DNA of 64,000 nucleotides from NCBI RefSeq assembly GCF_036013975.1, contig NZ_CP107904.1, positions 6,729,001 through 6,793,000 on the forward strand, read 5' to 3'. How positions within the stretch are numbered: position 1 is the stretch's first letter; every line of letters begins with the position of its first letter. This document shows positions 36,938 to 47,287 of the stretch, in pieces. Position numbers and translations under genes: made by a program. The DNA is from Kitasatospora sp. NBC_00458 (GTDB lineage: Bacteria; Actinomycetota; Actinomycetes; Streptomycetales; Streptomycetaceae). Below the pieces are notes generated by a model. It had not been told where the DNA came from. It searched no databases and saw only the letters and a list, made by a program, of their open reading frames with translations.

Positions 36938-39900
36938 ATGGCAAACGAAGAGAAGCTCCGTGAGTACCTGAAGTTCGCGACCGCCGATCTGCAGCAGGCG
37001 CGTCGACGCGTCCACGAACTTGAGGAGAAGGAGCACGAGCCGATCGCCATCGTCTCGATGAGCTGCCGCCTCCCGGGTGGTGTACGCGGTCCCGAGGACC
37101 TGTGGCAGCTGGTGGCCGGCGGCGTCGACGCCATCTCCGAGTTCCCGACCGGCCGCGGCTGGGGTGAGGACCTGTACGACCCGGACCCGGAGCGGTCCGG
37201 CAAGTCCTACGTGCGTGAGGGCGGATTCGTCTACGACGCGGAGGAGTTCGACGCCGGCCTGTTCGACATCAGCCCGCGTGAGGCGCTGGCGATGGACCCG
37301 CAGCAGCGGCTGCTGCTGGAGGCGTCCTGGGAGGCGTTCGAGCGGGCCGGGATCGACCCGTCCTCGATGCGCGGCAGCCGGACCGGTGTCTTCGCCGGTG
37401 TGATGTACCACGACTACGCCTCGCGGCTGAACGCCGTGCCCGACGGCGTGGAGGGCTACCTCGGCACCGGTAGCTCCGCCAGTGTCGCCTCGGGTCGCAT
37501 CTCCTACTCGTTCGGCCTGGAGGGGCCGGCGGTGACGGTGGACACGGCGTGTTCGTCGTCGCTGGTGGCGCTGCACCTGGCGGTGCGGGCCCTGCGGCAG
37601 GGCGAGTGCACCATGGCGCTGGCCGGCGGGGTGACGGTGATGAACAGCCCCGGTCTGTTCGTGGAGTTCTCCCGCCAGCGCGGCCTGGCTCCTGACGCCC
37701 GCTGCAAGTCGTTCGCGGCTGCGGCGGACGGCACGGGCTTCTCCGAGGGTGTGGGGATGCTGCTGGTGGAGCGGCTGTCGGACGCCCGGCGCAACGGGCA
37801 CCCGGTGCTGGCGGTGGTGCGGGGCAGCGCGGTGAACCAGGACGGTGCGAGCAGTGGTCTGACGGCGCCGAACGGTCCGTCGCAGCAGCGGGTGATCCGC
37901 CAGGCGCTGGCCGATGCGCGGATCGCGGCCGCCGAGGTCGACGTGGTGGAGGCGCACGGGACCGGCACGAGGCTGGGCGACCCGATCGAGGCGCAGGCGC
38001 TGCTGGCCACGTACGGCCAGGAGCGTACGGCCGGGCGGCCGTTGTGGCTGGGGTCGGTGAAGTCGAACATCGGTCACACGCAGGCGGCGGCGGGTGTCGC
38101 GGGTGTGATCAAGATGGTGATGGCGATGCGGCACGGTGTGCTGCCGCGCACCCTGCACGTGGACGAGCCGTCGCCGCAGGTGGACTGGGCGGCGGGCGCC
38201 GTGGAGCTGCTCACGGAGCCGGTCGAGTGGGTGTCGGGTGACGAGCTTCGCCGGGCGGGTGTGTCGTCGTTCGGTGTGAGCGGGACGAACGCGCACGTGA
38301 TCCTGGAGCAGGCTCCGGCCGAGGAGCCTGTGGTGGCGGAGCCGACCGGGTCGGTGGTGCCGGTGCTGCCGTGGGTGGTGTCGGGTCGGTCCGAGGGCGC
38401 GGTGCGGGCGCAGGCCGAGCGGCTGGCGGCGTTCGTCGAGACTTCGACCGGACTGCGGGACGTCGATGCGGCGTTCTCCCTGGTGACCGGGCGTGCGGCG
38501 TTGGAGCACCGCGGGGTGGTGGTGGCTCGCGACCGTGCGGAGGTCGTGGCGGGACTGCGCGGGCTGGCCGCGGGTTCCCCCGTGCCCGGGACGGTCCTGG
38601 GCGAGGCCGGTGAGGGTCTGGCCGGCGACCGAACGGTGTTCGTGTTCCCGGGTCAGGGGTCGCAGTGGGTGGGGATGGCGGCGGGGTTGTTGGAGTCCTC
38701 GCCGGTGTTCGCGGGGCGGATGGCGGAGTGTGCGGCGGCGTTGGAGCCGTTTGTGGAGTGGGATTTGTTGGGTGTGTTGGGTGATGAGGGGTTGTTGTCG
38801 CGGGTGGATGTGGTGCAGCCGGTGTTGTGGGCGGTGATGGTGTCGTTGGCGGCGGTGTGGGAGTCGGTGGGTGTGGTGCCGTCGGCGGTGGTGGGGCATT
38901 CGCAGGGGGAGATCGCGGCTGCGGTGGTGGCGGGTGGGTTGTCGTTGGTGGATGGTGCGCGGGTGGTGGCGTTGCGGTCGCGGGCGATCGGTGGGCGGTT
39001 GGCGGGTCGTGGGGGGATGGTGTCGGTGGGGTTGCCGGTGTCGGTGGTGGTGGGGGAGTTGGGGTCGTGGTCGGGTCGGGTGGAGGTGGCGGCGGTGAAC
39101 GGGCCGTCGTCGGTGGTGGTGGCGGGGGATGCGGGGGCGTTGGATGAGTTGGTGGGGGTGTGGGAGTCGCGGGGTGTGAGGGTGCGGCGGGTTCCGGTGG
39201 ATTATGCGTCGCATACGGGGCATGTGGAGGTGTTGCGGGAGGAGTTGGCGGAGGTGTTGGGGTCGGTGGTGCCGTTGGTGCCGCGGGTGCCGTTCCTGTC
39301 GTCGGTGCATGGTGGTTGGGTGGATGTGGCGGCGGGTGATCTGGGGGCGGATTACTGGTTCCGGAACCTGCGGTGCACGGTGGAGTTCGAGCGGGCTGTG
39401 GGGGCTTTGTTGGGGGAGGGTTTCGGTGCGTTCGTGGAGGTGAGTGCGCATCCGGTGTTGACGGTGGGGGTGGAGGAGACGGCGGAGGCGTTGGGGTTCT
39501 CGTCGTCGGTGGTGGTGGGGTCGTTGCGTCGGGATGAGGGTGGTCCGGAGCGGTTGCTGGCCTCGTTCGCGCAGGCGTGGGCGGGGGGTGTGGCGGTCGA
39601 CTGGTCGCGGGTGTTCGACGGCCAGGACGCGCGCCGCGTGGACCTGCCGACGTACGCGTTCCAGCGTGAGCGCTACTGGCTGGAGGAACCCGCCTCCGCG
39701 CCAGGCGGAGCCGCCGCCACCGACGAGCTGGATGCCCGTTTCTGGGCGGCGGTGGAGCGGGAGGACGTGGCGTCGTTGGCGGGGACGTTGCGGGTGGAGG
39801 GTGAGGGTGAGCAGGCGTCGTTGGAGTCGGTGTTGCCGGTGTTGTCGCGTTGGCATCGGCGGCGCCGGGACGAGGCGGCGGTGGACGGTTGGCGTTACCG

Positions 39901-42900
39901 GGTGACGTGGAAGCCGGTGGCGGCCGGTGCCGCGGTGCTGTCCGGCAGGTGGCTGGTGGTGGTGCCGGCGGGGCAGGGTGAGGAGCCGTGGGTGGCGTCC
40001 TGCCTGAAGGGGCTGCGCGGGCACGGCGTGGAGACCGTGCTGCTGGAGGTCGCCGCGGGGGACGCCGACCGTGGCGGGCTCGCCGCGCGGCTGCGCGCCG
40101 TCGGCGACGAGCCGGCACTGACCGGCGTGCTGTCGCTGGCAGGCCTGGCGGACGGTCCGATGCCGCGGTCGGCCGGTGTCAGCACCGGTCTCGCGGTGAC
40201 CCTGGCGCTGGTCCAGGCGCTGGGGGACGCCGGGGTCGAGGCGCCGTTGTGGTGCGTGACGCGTCAGGGGCTGGCGGCGCGGCGTGCGGAGCCCGTCGAC
40301 CCGGTGCAGGCGCAGGTCTGGGGTCTGGGCCGGGTGGCCGCGCTGGAGTACCCGCGGCGGTGGGGCGGTCTGGTCGACCTGCCCGGGTCGTTGGACGCGC
40401 GGGCGCTGGACGGGTTCTGCGCCGTGCTGGCCGGCACCTCGGGCGAGGACCAGGTCGCGATCCGTTCCTCCGGTGTGTTCGGCCGCCGCCTGGTCCGTGC
40501 GACGCCCGCCGGTGACGCCGATGCCGTGCGGCAGTGGCAGCCGCAGGGCACGGTACTGCTCACCGGCGGAACCGGTGGCATCGGCTCCCGGGTCGCCGAG
40601 TGGCTGGCGCGCAACGGCGCCGAACACCTGGTGCTGACCAGCCGCCGTGGCCAGGAGGCCCCGGGCGCCGCCGAGCTGGCCGATCGGCTGACGGCGCTGG
40701 GGACGCGCGTGACGGTGGCCGCCTGTGACGCGGCCGACCGGGACGCGCTCGCCGCGCTGGTCCGGCGCGTCGAGGCCGACGGCCCGCCGATCCGCTCCGT
40801 GTTCCACGCGGCGGGCGTCGGCGACCCCATCGTGCTCGACGAGCTGAGCCTGACCGCACTGGCCGAGGTCGTCTCGGCCAAGGTCTCCGGCGCCGCGCAC
40901 CTCGACGAGCTGTTCGCGGACCGGGAACTGGACGCGTTCGTGCTCTTCTCCTCGGGGGCCGGCGTCTGGGGCGGCGGCAGCCAGGGCGCCTACGCCGCGG
41001 CCAACGCCCACCTGGACGCGTTGGCGGAGCAGCGCCGCAGCCGCGGCCTGACCGCCACCTCCCTCGCCTGGGGATCCTGGGCCGATGGGGGGATGGCCGG
41101 GGGCGAGGCCGGTGAGAGGCTTCGCCGCCGAGGTCTGCACGAGATGCCGTCGGCGCTCGCGATCGAGGCGATGCGGCAGGCCCTGGACCACGACGAGACG
41201 CTGCTGACCGTCGCGGACATGGACTGGGAGCGCTTCGCCCCGACCTTCACCGCCCTGCGCCCCAGCCGGCTCCTCGACGAGATCCCCGAGGTCCGGGAGG
41301 CGCTGGACGGCACCGGCCCGGCGGACGACGGCCCGTCGAGTGGCGAGTCGGAGCTCGTCCGGCGTCTGCTGGGCATGGGCGAGGCCGATCAGCAGCGGGT
41401 GCTGCTGGACCTGGTGAGGTCGCAGGCCGCGGCCGTGCTGGGCCACCGGAGTACGGAGGCGGTGGAGCCGGGCCGGGCTTTCAAGGAGCTCGGATTCGAC
41501 TCGCTGACCGCCGTGGAGCTGCGCAACCGCCTGAACAAGGAGACCGGCGTCCGACTGCCCGCGACCCTGGTCTTCGACCACCCGCGGCCCAAGGTGCTCG
41601 CCGAGTTCCTGCGTGCCCAGCTGCTGGGCCTGCGGCAGGACGCGGCCGCCGTCACCCCCGCCGGTGCCGGCACGGACGACGAGGACCCCATCGCGATCGT
41701 CGCGATGAGCTGCCGCTACCCCGGGGACGTGCGGAAGCCCGAGGACCTGTGGCAGCTGGTCGCCGACGGCCGCGACGCGCTCGGTCCGTTCCCGACCGAC
41801 CGTGGCTGGGGCGACGACCTGTACGACCCGGACCCGGAGAGGGAGGGCAAGTCCTACGCGCGGGACGGTGGCTTCCTGCACGACGTCGCCGGGTTCGACG
41901 CGGGGTTCTTCGGGATCTCGCCTCGTGAGGCGCTGGCGATGGACCCGCAGCAGCGCCTGCTGCTGGAGTCCTCCTGGGAGCTCCTGGAGCGGGCCGGCAT
42001 CGACCCGGAGACGCTGCGCGGCAGCTCCACCGGTGTCTTCGTCGGTACCGTCAACAACGACTACGGCTCCCTCCTCGCACTCGCTCCCGAAGGGCTGGAG
42101 GGTCACCTCAGCACCGGCAACTCGGCGAGCGTGCTGTCCGGTCGGGTCTCCTACACCCTCGGTCTGGAGGGGCCGGCGGTGACGGTCGACACCGGGTGCT
42201 CCACCTCGCTGGTGGCCCTGCACCTGGCTGCGCAGGCGGTGCGTCAGCGTGACTGCTCGCTGGCCCTGGTCGGTGGTGTGACCGTGATGTCCACGCCGAT
42301 GGGCTTCGTGGAGTTCAGTCGGCAGCGCGGCCTGGCCGTCGACGGTCGGTGCAAGTCCTTCGCCGCTGCGGCGGACGGCACCGGCTGGGGTGAAGGCGTC
42401 GGCATGCTGCTGGTGGAGCGGCTGTCGGACGCCCGGCGCAACGGGCACCCGGTGCTGGCTCTGGTGCGGGGCAGCGCGGTGAACCAGGACGGTGCGTCGA
42501 ACGGTCTGACGGCGCCGAACGGCCCGTCCCAGCAGCGGGTGATCCGCCAGGCACTGGCCAACGCCCGTCTGACGGCCGAGCAGATCGACGCCGTGGAGGC
42601 GCACGGGACGGGCACCACGCTGGGCGACCCGATCGAGGCGCAGGCCCTGATCGCCACCTACGGTCAGGAGCGCGCGGAGGACCGGCCGCTCTGGCTCGGC
42701 TCGCTGAAGTCGAACATCGGTCACACCCAGGGCGCCGCGGGTGTGGGTGGCGTCATCAAGATGGTGATGGCGATGCGGCACGGTGTGCTGCCGCGGACGC
42801 TGCACGTGGACGAGCCGACGCCGCAGGTGGACTGGTCGGCGGGCGCCGTGGAGCTGCTCACCGAGGAGCGGACGTGGCCGGAGACGGGGAGTCCGCGTCG

Positions 42901-45900
42901 GGCGGGTGTGTCGTCGTTCGGTGTGAGTGGGACGAATGCGCACGTGATCCTGGAGCAGGCTCCGGTCGGGGAGCCGGTGGTGGCGGACCCGTCCGACGAG
43001 CCGGTTGGGGAGCCGGTGGGGGGCGGGTTGGGTGTGTTCTCGTCGTTGCCGGTGGTGCCGTTCGTGGTGTCGGGTCGGTCCGAGGGTGCGTTGTCGGGTC
43101 AGGCGGAGCGGTTGGCGGCGTTCGTCGGGGGTCGTCCGGAGGTGTCGTTGCTGGATGCCGGGTTCTCGTTGGCGTCGTCGCGTGCGGTGTTGGAGCACCG
43201 TGGTGTGGTGGTGGCGGGTGACCGGGCGGGGGTGTTGAGCGGTCTGGAGGCGTTGGCGGCGGGTGAGGGTGCGGCTGGTGTGGTGCGTGGTGTGACGGGT
43301 TCTGGTTCTGGTTCGGGTGTGGTGTTCGTGTTCCCGGGTCAGGGGTCGCAGTGGGTGGGGATGGCGGTGGGGTTGTTGGAGTGTTCGCCGGTGTTCGCGG
43401 GGCGGATGGCGGAGTGTGCGGCGGCGTTGGAGCCGTTTGTGGAGTGGGATTTGTTGGGTGTGTTGGGTGATGAGGGGTTGTTGTCGCGGGTGGATGTGGT
43501 GCAGCCGGTGTTGTGGGCGGTGATGGTGTCGTTGGCGGCGGTGTGGGAGTCGGTGGGTGTGGTGCCGTCGGCGGTGGTGGGGCATTCGCAGGGGGAGATC
43601 GCGGCTGCGGTGGTGGCGGGTGGGTTGTCGTTGGTGGATGGTGCGCGGGTGGTGGCGTTGCGGTCGCGGGCGATCGGTGGGCGGTTGGCGGGTCGTGGGG
43701 GGATGGTGTCGGTGGGGTTGCCGGTGTCGGTGGTGGTGGGGGAGTTGGGGTCGTGGTCGGGTCGGGTGGAGGTGGCGGCGGTGAACGGGCCGTCGTCGGT
43801 GGTGGTGGCGGGGGATGCGGGGGCGTTGGATGAGTTGGTGGGGGTGTGGGAGTCGCGGGGTGTGAGGGTGCGGCGGGTTCCGGTGGATTATGCGTCGCAT
43901 ACGGGGCATGTGGAGGTGTTGCGGGAGGAGTTGGCGGAGGTGTTGGGGTCGGTGGTGCCGTTGGTGCCGCGGGTGCCGTTCCTGTCGTCGGTGCATGGTG
44001 GTTGGGTGGATGTGGCGGCGGGTGATCTGGGGGCGGATTACTGGTTCCGGAACCTGCGGTGCACGGTGGAGTTCGAGCGGGCTGTGGGGGCTTTGTTGGG
44101 GGAGGGTTTCGGTGCGTTCGTGGAGGTGAGTGCGCATCCGGTGTTGACGGTGGGGGTGGAGGAGACGGCGGAGGCGTTGGGGTTCTCGTCGTCGGTGGTG
44201 GTGGGGTCGTTGCGTCGGGATGAGGGTGGTCCGGAGCGGTTGCTGGCCTCGTTCGCGCAGGCGTGGGCGGGGGGTGTGGCGGTCGACTGGTCGCGGGTGT
44301 TCGACGGCCAGGACGCGCGCCGCGTGGACCTGCCGACGTACGCGTTCCAGCACCAGCGCTACTGGCTGGACGTGCCCGCGGGCAGGGTGGGTGACGTGGT
44401 CTCCGCCGGTCTCGGTTCGGCGGACCATCCGCTGCTGGGCGCGGCGGTGGCGCTCGCGGCCGGTGACGGCTTCCTGTTCACGGGCCGGTTGTCGCTGCGC
44501 ACGCATCCGTGGTTGGCGGATCACGCGGTGGCGGGGACGGTGTTGGTGCCGGGGACGGGGATGCTGGAGCTGGCCCTTCGCGCCGGCGAGCAGACCGGTT
44601 GCGAGCACGTGGAGGAGTTGACGCTGGAGGCGCCGTTGGTGGTGCCCGAGCGCGGTGGTGTCCAGATCCAGCTGGCAGTCGGCGAGTCGGACGATGCGGG
44701 ACGTCGCTCCTTCACCCTGCACTCGCGGGTCCACGACGACGGCACGGACGAGGAGCTGGCCGGTGCCTGGGTGCGCCACGCGACCGGCTCCTTGACCGCT
44801 CGGCCCGCCTCCCACGCGACGACCGCCGGCGAATGGACCGTCTGGCCGCCGCGGGACGCCGTCGCTGTGGAGATCACCGATGTCTACCAGCGGCTGGCCG
44901 AGGGCGGGTTCGCCTACGGTCCGGTGTTCCAGGGCCTGCGGGCGGCGTGGCGTCGGGGCGAGGAGGTCTTCGCCGAGGTCGCCCTGCCCGCCGACGAGCA
45001 GGCCCAGGCGGCCCGCTTCGGCATCCACCCCGCCCTGCTCGACTCGGCGCTGCACGGCGCCGCCGTCGCCGTGCCCGAGGACGGGGCAGAGGAGAGCGGT
45101 GCGGTCCGGGGACAGCTTCCGTTCTCCTGGACCGGTGTGTCCTTGCACGCCGTAGGTGCCTCGCAGCTGCGGGTCCGGTTGACGCCGGCGGGCCAGGGCG
45201 CGGTCTCGGTGCGGGTGGCGGACACCAGCGGCACCCCGGTCGCCTCGGTCGACTCCCTGGTGTTCCGGCAGATCTCCGCGGAGCAGCTGGAGGCGGCGCG
45301 CACGGCGGGCCGGAACCCGCTCTACCGGCTCGACTGGAGCACGCTGCCCGTTCCCCCCGCCGCTGCGGGGGCGGACGGCTTCGCCTGGCTGGGAGCGGCA
45401 CCCGCCGCGCTGGCGGGCCTGACCGGTGAACGGTACGCGGACCTGGCCGGCCTCGCCGCGGCGATCGACGCCGGGGCCGAGGTTCCCGGGACCGTCCTGC
45501 TTCCCGTGGCCGCGGAGGCCGGGGACCCGGTCAGCGGTGTCCGGGAGGGCACGGCCCGGGTGCTGGCCCTGGTGCAGGCCTGGGTCGCCGACGAGCGGTG
45601 GACCGGCTCCCGGCTGGTGCTGGTGACCCGTGGAGCGGTGGCGGTCGAGCCCGGGACGGACGTCCCGGACCTCGTCGCGGCATCGGTGTGGGGCCTGGTG
45701 CGCGCCGCGCAGTCCGAGTACCCGGACCGCATCGTCCTGGTGGACGTCGACGGCGACGACGCGTCGGGTGCCCTTGCAGGGGCGTTGACCGGTGGCGAAC
45801 CCCAGTTGGCGGTGCGAGCGGGCGTGCTGTCCGTACCGCGACTCGCCCGTGCGTCCGGTCCCGCCGCCGGGGACGCCAACGGCTCCTTCGGCCCGGACGG

Positions 45901-47227
45901 AACGGTGCTGGTGACCGGTGCGACCGGGACCCTGGGCGCTCTGGTCGCCCGGCACCTGGTGACCCGGCACGGGGTGCGGCACCTGCTGCTGGCCAGCCGC
46001 AGCGGGGCGGACGCCCCGGGTGCGGCGGAGCTGGTCGCGGAGCTGACCGGGGCCGGGGCGAGCGTGACGGTCGCGGCATGTGACGTCGCGGACCGCGAGG
46101 CCCTCGCCGCACTCCTCGCCGGGATCCCGGCGGACGCCCCGCTCAGCGGAGTGGTCCACACCGCGGCGGTGCTGGACGACGGCGTGATCGAGTCGCTCAC
46201 CCCCGAGCGCTTCGACGCGGTGCTGCGGCCCAAGGTGGACGCCTCCTGGCACCTGCACGAGCTCACCGAGCACCTGGACCTGTCCGCCTTCGTCCTCTTC
46301 TCCTCCGCCGCCGGAGCCTTCGGGTCTCCCGGCCAGGGCAACTACGCCGCCGCGAACGCCTTCGTGGACGCCCTGGCCGAGCACCGGCGGGCGAACGGCC
46401 TGCCCGCGGTCTCGCTCGCCTGGGGTTTCTGGAAGGAACTGAGCGGGCTGACCGGTCAGTTGAACGAGACCGATATCCGCCGTGCGACCCGCGGCGGCCT
46501 GCGCGGCCTGTCCACGCAGGAGGGCCTCGACCTGTTCGACGCCGCCTGCGCGACCGACGTGCCGTCGCTGGTGCCCGTCCGGCTCGACCTGGCGGCCTTC
46601 CGCTCCCAGGCGGTTGCCGCCGGCGAGGTGCCGCCGCTCCTCCGGGGCCTGGTCCGCATCCCCGCCCGCCGGGTGGCCGCGGCCGATCCCGTCGCCGCGG
46701 CGGAGGCACTGGCCCAGCGGCTGGCCGCGACGCCGGAGGCCGAACGCCTGCGCGTCGTGCTGGAGCTGGTCCGCTCCCAGGTGGCCGCCGTGCTCGGCTA
46801 CGGCTCGGCCGAGATGGTCGAGGAGGGCCGCGCCTTCAAGGAGCTCGGCTTCGACTCGCTGCTCGCCGTCGAACTGCGCAACCGCCTGAACGCGGCGACG
46901 GCGCTGCGTCTGCCGCCGACCCTGGTGTTCGACTACCCGACGCCGGTCGTGCTGGCCCGGTTCCTCCTGACCGAGGTGCGGCAGGAAGGCGGGGCACGCG
47001 GCGACGTGCCGATCTCCTCCGAGCTGGACAAGCTCGACGCCGAGATATCGGCGATGACTCTCGACGACAACGCACGAACCAGCATCAAGGCCCGCCTGGA
47101 GGTCCTCCTGGCGAAGCTGAGCGACTCACGGGGTGGGACCGATGGCGAAGACATGGCAGACCGACTCGAATCGGCGACGGACGACGAGCTCTTCAGCCTG
47201 ATCGACAGTGATTTCGATCTTTCCTGA
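36938..47227 (+). CDS. Modular type I polyketide synthase D (KS-AT-KR-ACP / KS-AT-DH-KR-ACP)
   Basis: Bimodular synthase of 3,429 residues adding two methylmalonyl units. The start has a strong RBS 9 nt upstream. The N-terminal coiled coil (EEKLREYLKFATADLQQ) is a class 1a-like docking domain, distinct from B and C and matched to the SATDDELF tail of C. By residue: KS 34-457, AT 565-915, KR 1204-1385, ACP 1488-1558; KS 1583-2008, AT 2128-2475, DH 2497-2778, KR 2988-3168, ACP 3275-3340. KS cysteines are Cys205 and Cys1754; the second lies in an unusual DTGCSTS context where all other KSs here have DTACSSS. Both ATs read YASH and are nearly identical to each other in DNA. The C-terminus again ends in SATDDELF, for docking to E, which starts 60 bp downstream. 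Confidence 0.97.
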   Translation: MANEEKLREYLKFATADLQQARRRVHELEEKEHEPIAIVSMSCRLPGGVRGPEDLWQLVAGGVDAISEFPTGRGWGEDLYDPDPERSGKSYVREGGFVYDAEEFDAGLFDISPREALAMDPQQRLLLEASWEAFERAGIDPSSMRGSRTGVFAGVMYHDYASRLNAVPDGVEGYLGTGSSASVASGRISYSFGLEGPAVTVDTACSSSLVALHLAVRALRQGECTMALAGGVTVMNSPGLFVEFSRQRGLAPDARCKSFAAAADGTGFSEGVGMLLVERLSDARRNGHPVLAVVRGSAVNQDGASSGLTAPNGPSQQRVIRQALADARIAAAEVDVVEAHGTGTRLGDPIEAQALLATYGQERTAGRPLWLGSVKSNIGHTQAAAGVAGVIKMVMAMRHGVLPRTLHVDEPSPQVDWAAGAVELLTEPVEWVSGDELRRAGVSSFGVSGTNAHVILEQAPAEEPVVAEPTGSVVPVLPWVVSGRSEGAVRAQAERLAAFVETSTGLRDVDAAFSLVTGRAALEHRGVVVARDRAEVVAGLRGLAAGSPVPGTVLGEAGEGLAGDRTVFVFPGQGSQWVGMAAGLLESSPVFAGRMAECAAALEPFVEWDLLGVLGDEGLLSRVDVVQPVLWAVMVSLAAVWESVGVVPSAVVGHSQGEIAAAVVAGGLSLVDGARVVALRSRAIGGRLAGRGGMVSVGLPVSVVVGELGSWSGRVEVAAVNGPSSVVVAGDAGALDELVGVWESRGVRVRRVPVDYASHTGHVEVLREELAEVLGSVVPLVPRVPFLSSVHGGWVDVAAGDLGADYWFRNLRCTVEFERAVGALLGEGFGAFVEVSAHPVLTVGVEETAEALGFSSSVVVGSLRRDEGGPERLLASFAQAWAGGVAVDWSRVFDGQDARRVDLPTYAFQRERYWLEEPASAPGGAAATDELDARFWAAVEREDVASLAGTLRVEGEGEQASLESVLPVLSRWHRRRRDEAAVDGWRYRVTWKPVAAGAAVLSGRWLVVVPAGQGEEPWVASCLKGLRGHGVETVLLEVAAGDADRGGLAARLRAVGDEPALTGVLSLAGLADGPMPRSAGVSTGLAVTLALVQALGDAGVEAPLWCVTRQGLAARRAEPVDPVQAQVWGLGRVAALEYPRRWGGLVDLPGSLDARALDGFCAVLAGTSGEDQVAIRSSGVFGRRLVRATPAGDADAVRQWQPQGTVLLTGGTGGIGSRVAEWLARNGAEHLVLTSRRGQEAPGAAELADRLTALGTRVTVAACDAADRDALAALVRRVEADGPPIRSVFHAAGVGDPIVLDELSLTALAEVVSAKVSGAAHLDELFADRELDAFVLFSSGAGVWGGGSQGAYAAANAHLDALAEQRRSRGLTATSLAWGSWADGGMAGGEAGERLRRRGLHEMPSALAIEAMRQALDHDETLLTVADMDWERFAPTFTALRPSRLLDEIPEVREALDGTGPADDGPSSGESELVRRLLGMGEADQQRVLLDLVRSQAAAVLGHRSTEAVEPGRAFKELGFDSLTAVELRNRLNKETGVRLPATLVFDHPRPKVLAEFLRAQLLGLRQDAAAVTPAGAGTDDEDPIAIVAMSCRYPGDVRKPEDLWQLVADGRDALGPFPTDRGWGDDLYDPDPEREGKSYARDGGFLHDVAGFDAGFFGISPREALAMDPQQRLLLESSWELLERAGIDPETLRGSSTGVFVGTVNNDYGSLLALAPEGLEGHLSTGNSASVLSGRVSYTLGLEGPAVTVDTGCSTSLVALHLAAQAVRQRDCSLALVGGVTVMSTPMGFVEFSRQRGLAVDGRCKSFAAAADGTGWGEGVGMLLVERLSDARRNGHPVLALVRGSAVNQDGASNGLTAPNGPSQQRVIRQALANARLTAEQIDAVEAHGTGTTLGDPIEAQALIATYGQERAEDRPLWLGSLKSNIGHTQGAAGVGGVIKMVMAMRHGVLPRTLHVDEPTPQVDWSAGAVELLTEERTWPETGSPRRAGVSSFGVSGTNAHVILEQAPVGEPVVADPSDEPVGEPVGGGLGVFSSLPVVPFVVSGRSEGALSGQAERLAAFVGGRPEVSLLDAGFSLASSRAVLEHRGVVVAGDRAGVLSGLEALAAGEGAAGVVRGVTGSGSGSGVVFVFPGQGSQWVGMAVGLLECSPVFAGRMAECAAALEPFVEWDLLGVLGDEGLLSRVDVVQPVLWAVMVSLAAVWESVGVVPSAVVGHSQGEIAAAVVAGGLSLVDGARVVALRSRAIGGRLAGRGGMVSVGLPVSVVVGELGSWSGRVEVAAVNGPSSVVVAGDAGALDELVGVWESRGVRVRRVPVDYASHTGHVEVLREELAEVLGSVVPLVPRVPFLSSVHGGWVDVAAGDLGADYWFRNLRCTVEFERAVGALLGEGFGAFVEVSAHPVLTVGVEETAEALGFSSSVVVGSLRRDEGGPERLLASFAQAWAGGVAVDWSRVFDGQDARRVDLPTYAFQHQRYWLDVPAGRVGDVVSAGLGSADHPLLGAAVALAAGDGFLFTGRLSLRTHPWLADHAVAGTVLVPGTGMLELALRAGEQTGCEHVEELTLEAPLVVPERGGVQIQLAVGESDDAGRRSFTLHSRVHDDGTDEELAGAWVRHATGSLTARPASHATTAGEWTVWPPRDAVAVEITDVYQRLAEGGFAYGPVFQGLRAAWRRGEEVFAEVALPADEQAQAARFGIHPALLDSALHGAAVAVPEDGAEESGAVRGQLPFSWTGVSLHAVGASQLRVRLTPAGQGAVSVRVADTSGTPVASVDSLVFRQISAEQLEAARTAGRNPLYRLDWSTLPVPPAAAGADGFAWLGAAPAALAGLTGERYADLAGLAAAIDAGAEVPGTVLLPVAAEAGDPVSGVREGTARVLALVQAWVADERWTGSRLVLVTRGAVAVEPGTDVPDLVAASVWGLVRAAQSEYPDRIVLVDVDGDDASGALAGALTGGEPQLAVRAGVLSVPRLARASGPAAGDANGSFGPDGTVLVTGATGTLGALVARHLVTRHGVRHLLLASRSGADAPGAAELVAELTGAGASVTVAACDVADREALAALLAGIPADAPLSGVVHTAAVLDDGVIESLTPERFDAVLRPKVDASWHLHELTEHLDLSAFVLFSSAAGAFGSPGQGNYAAANAFVDALAEHRRANGLPAVSLAWGFWKELSGLTGQLNETDIRRATRGGLRGLSTQEGLDLFDAACATDVPSLVPVRLDLAAFRSQAVAAGEVPPLLRGLVRIPARRVAAADPVAAAEALAQRLAATPEAERLRVVLELVRSQVAAVLGYGSAEMVEEGRAFKELGFDSLLAVELRNRLNAATALRLPPTLVFDYPTPVVLARFLLTEVRQEGGARGDVPISSELDKLDAEISAMTLDDNARTSIKARLEVLLAKLSDSRGGTDGEDMADRLESATDDELFSLIDSDFDLS
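37035..41620 (+). other. PKS module M8: KS-AT-KR-ACP, methylmalonyl, A-type KR
   Basis: KS Cys205; AT with GHSQGE and YASH (residues 756-759); a KR without LDD and with Trp1344 placed 8 residues before Tyr1352, so A-type (L-hydroxyl). The ACP has GFDSL. The post-AT linker and much of the KR structural region are shared at DNA level with M6. Predicted outcome is 8-methyl, 9-hydroxyl. Confidence 0.92.
41680..46970 (+). other. PKS module M9: KS-AT-DH-KR-ACP, methylmalonyl, double bond
   Basis: KS Cys1754 in the variant context DTGCSTS, followed by a variant NIGHTQGAAGVGG region. The AT has YASH at residues 2318-2321. The DH has HAVAG and HPALLD; the KR carries LDD; the ACP has GFDSLLAV. Predicted outcome is 6-methyl, C6=C7, conjugated with the C4=C5 bond from M10. 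Confidence 0.92.
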
Positions 47228-47272
47228 GGCGAGCTCCTCAAAGTTGACGGACCGACAAGACCGCACTCCGGT

Positions 47273-47278
47273 AGAGGG
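47273..47278 (+). promoter_or_regulatory. Ribosome binding site of PKS E
   Basis: AGAGGG lies 9 nt before ATG 47288. It supports that start over the in-frame TTG at 47279, which would overlap the site. Confidence 0.7.
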
Positions 47279-47287
47279 TTGGCTGTA

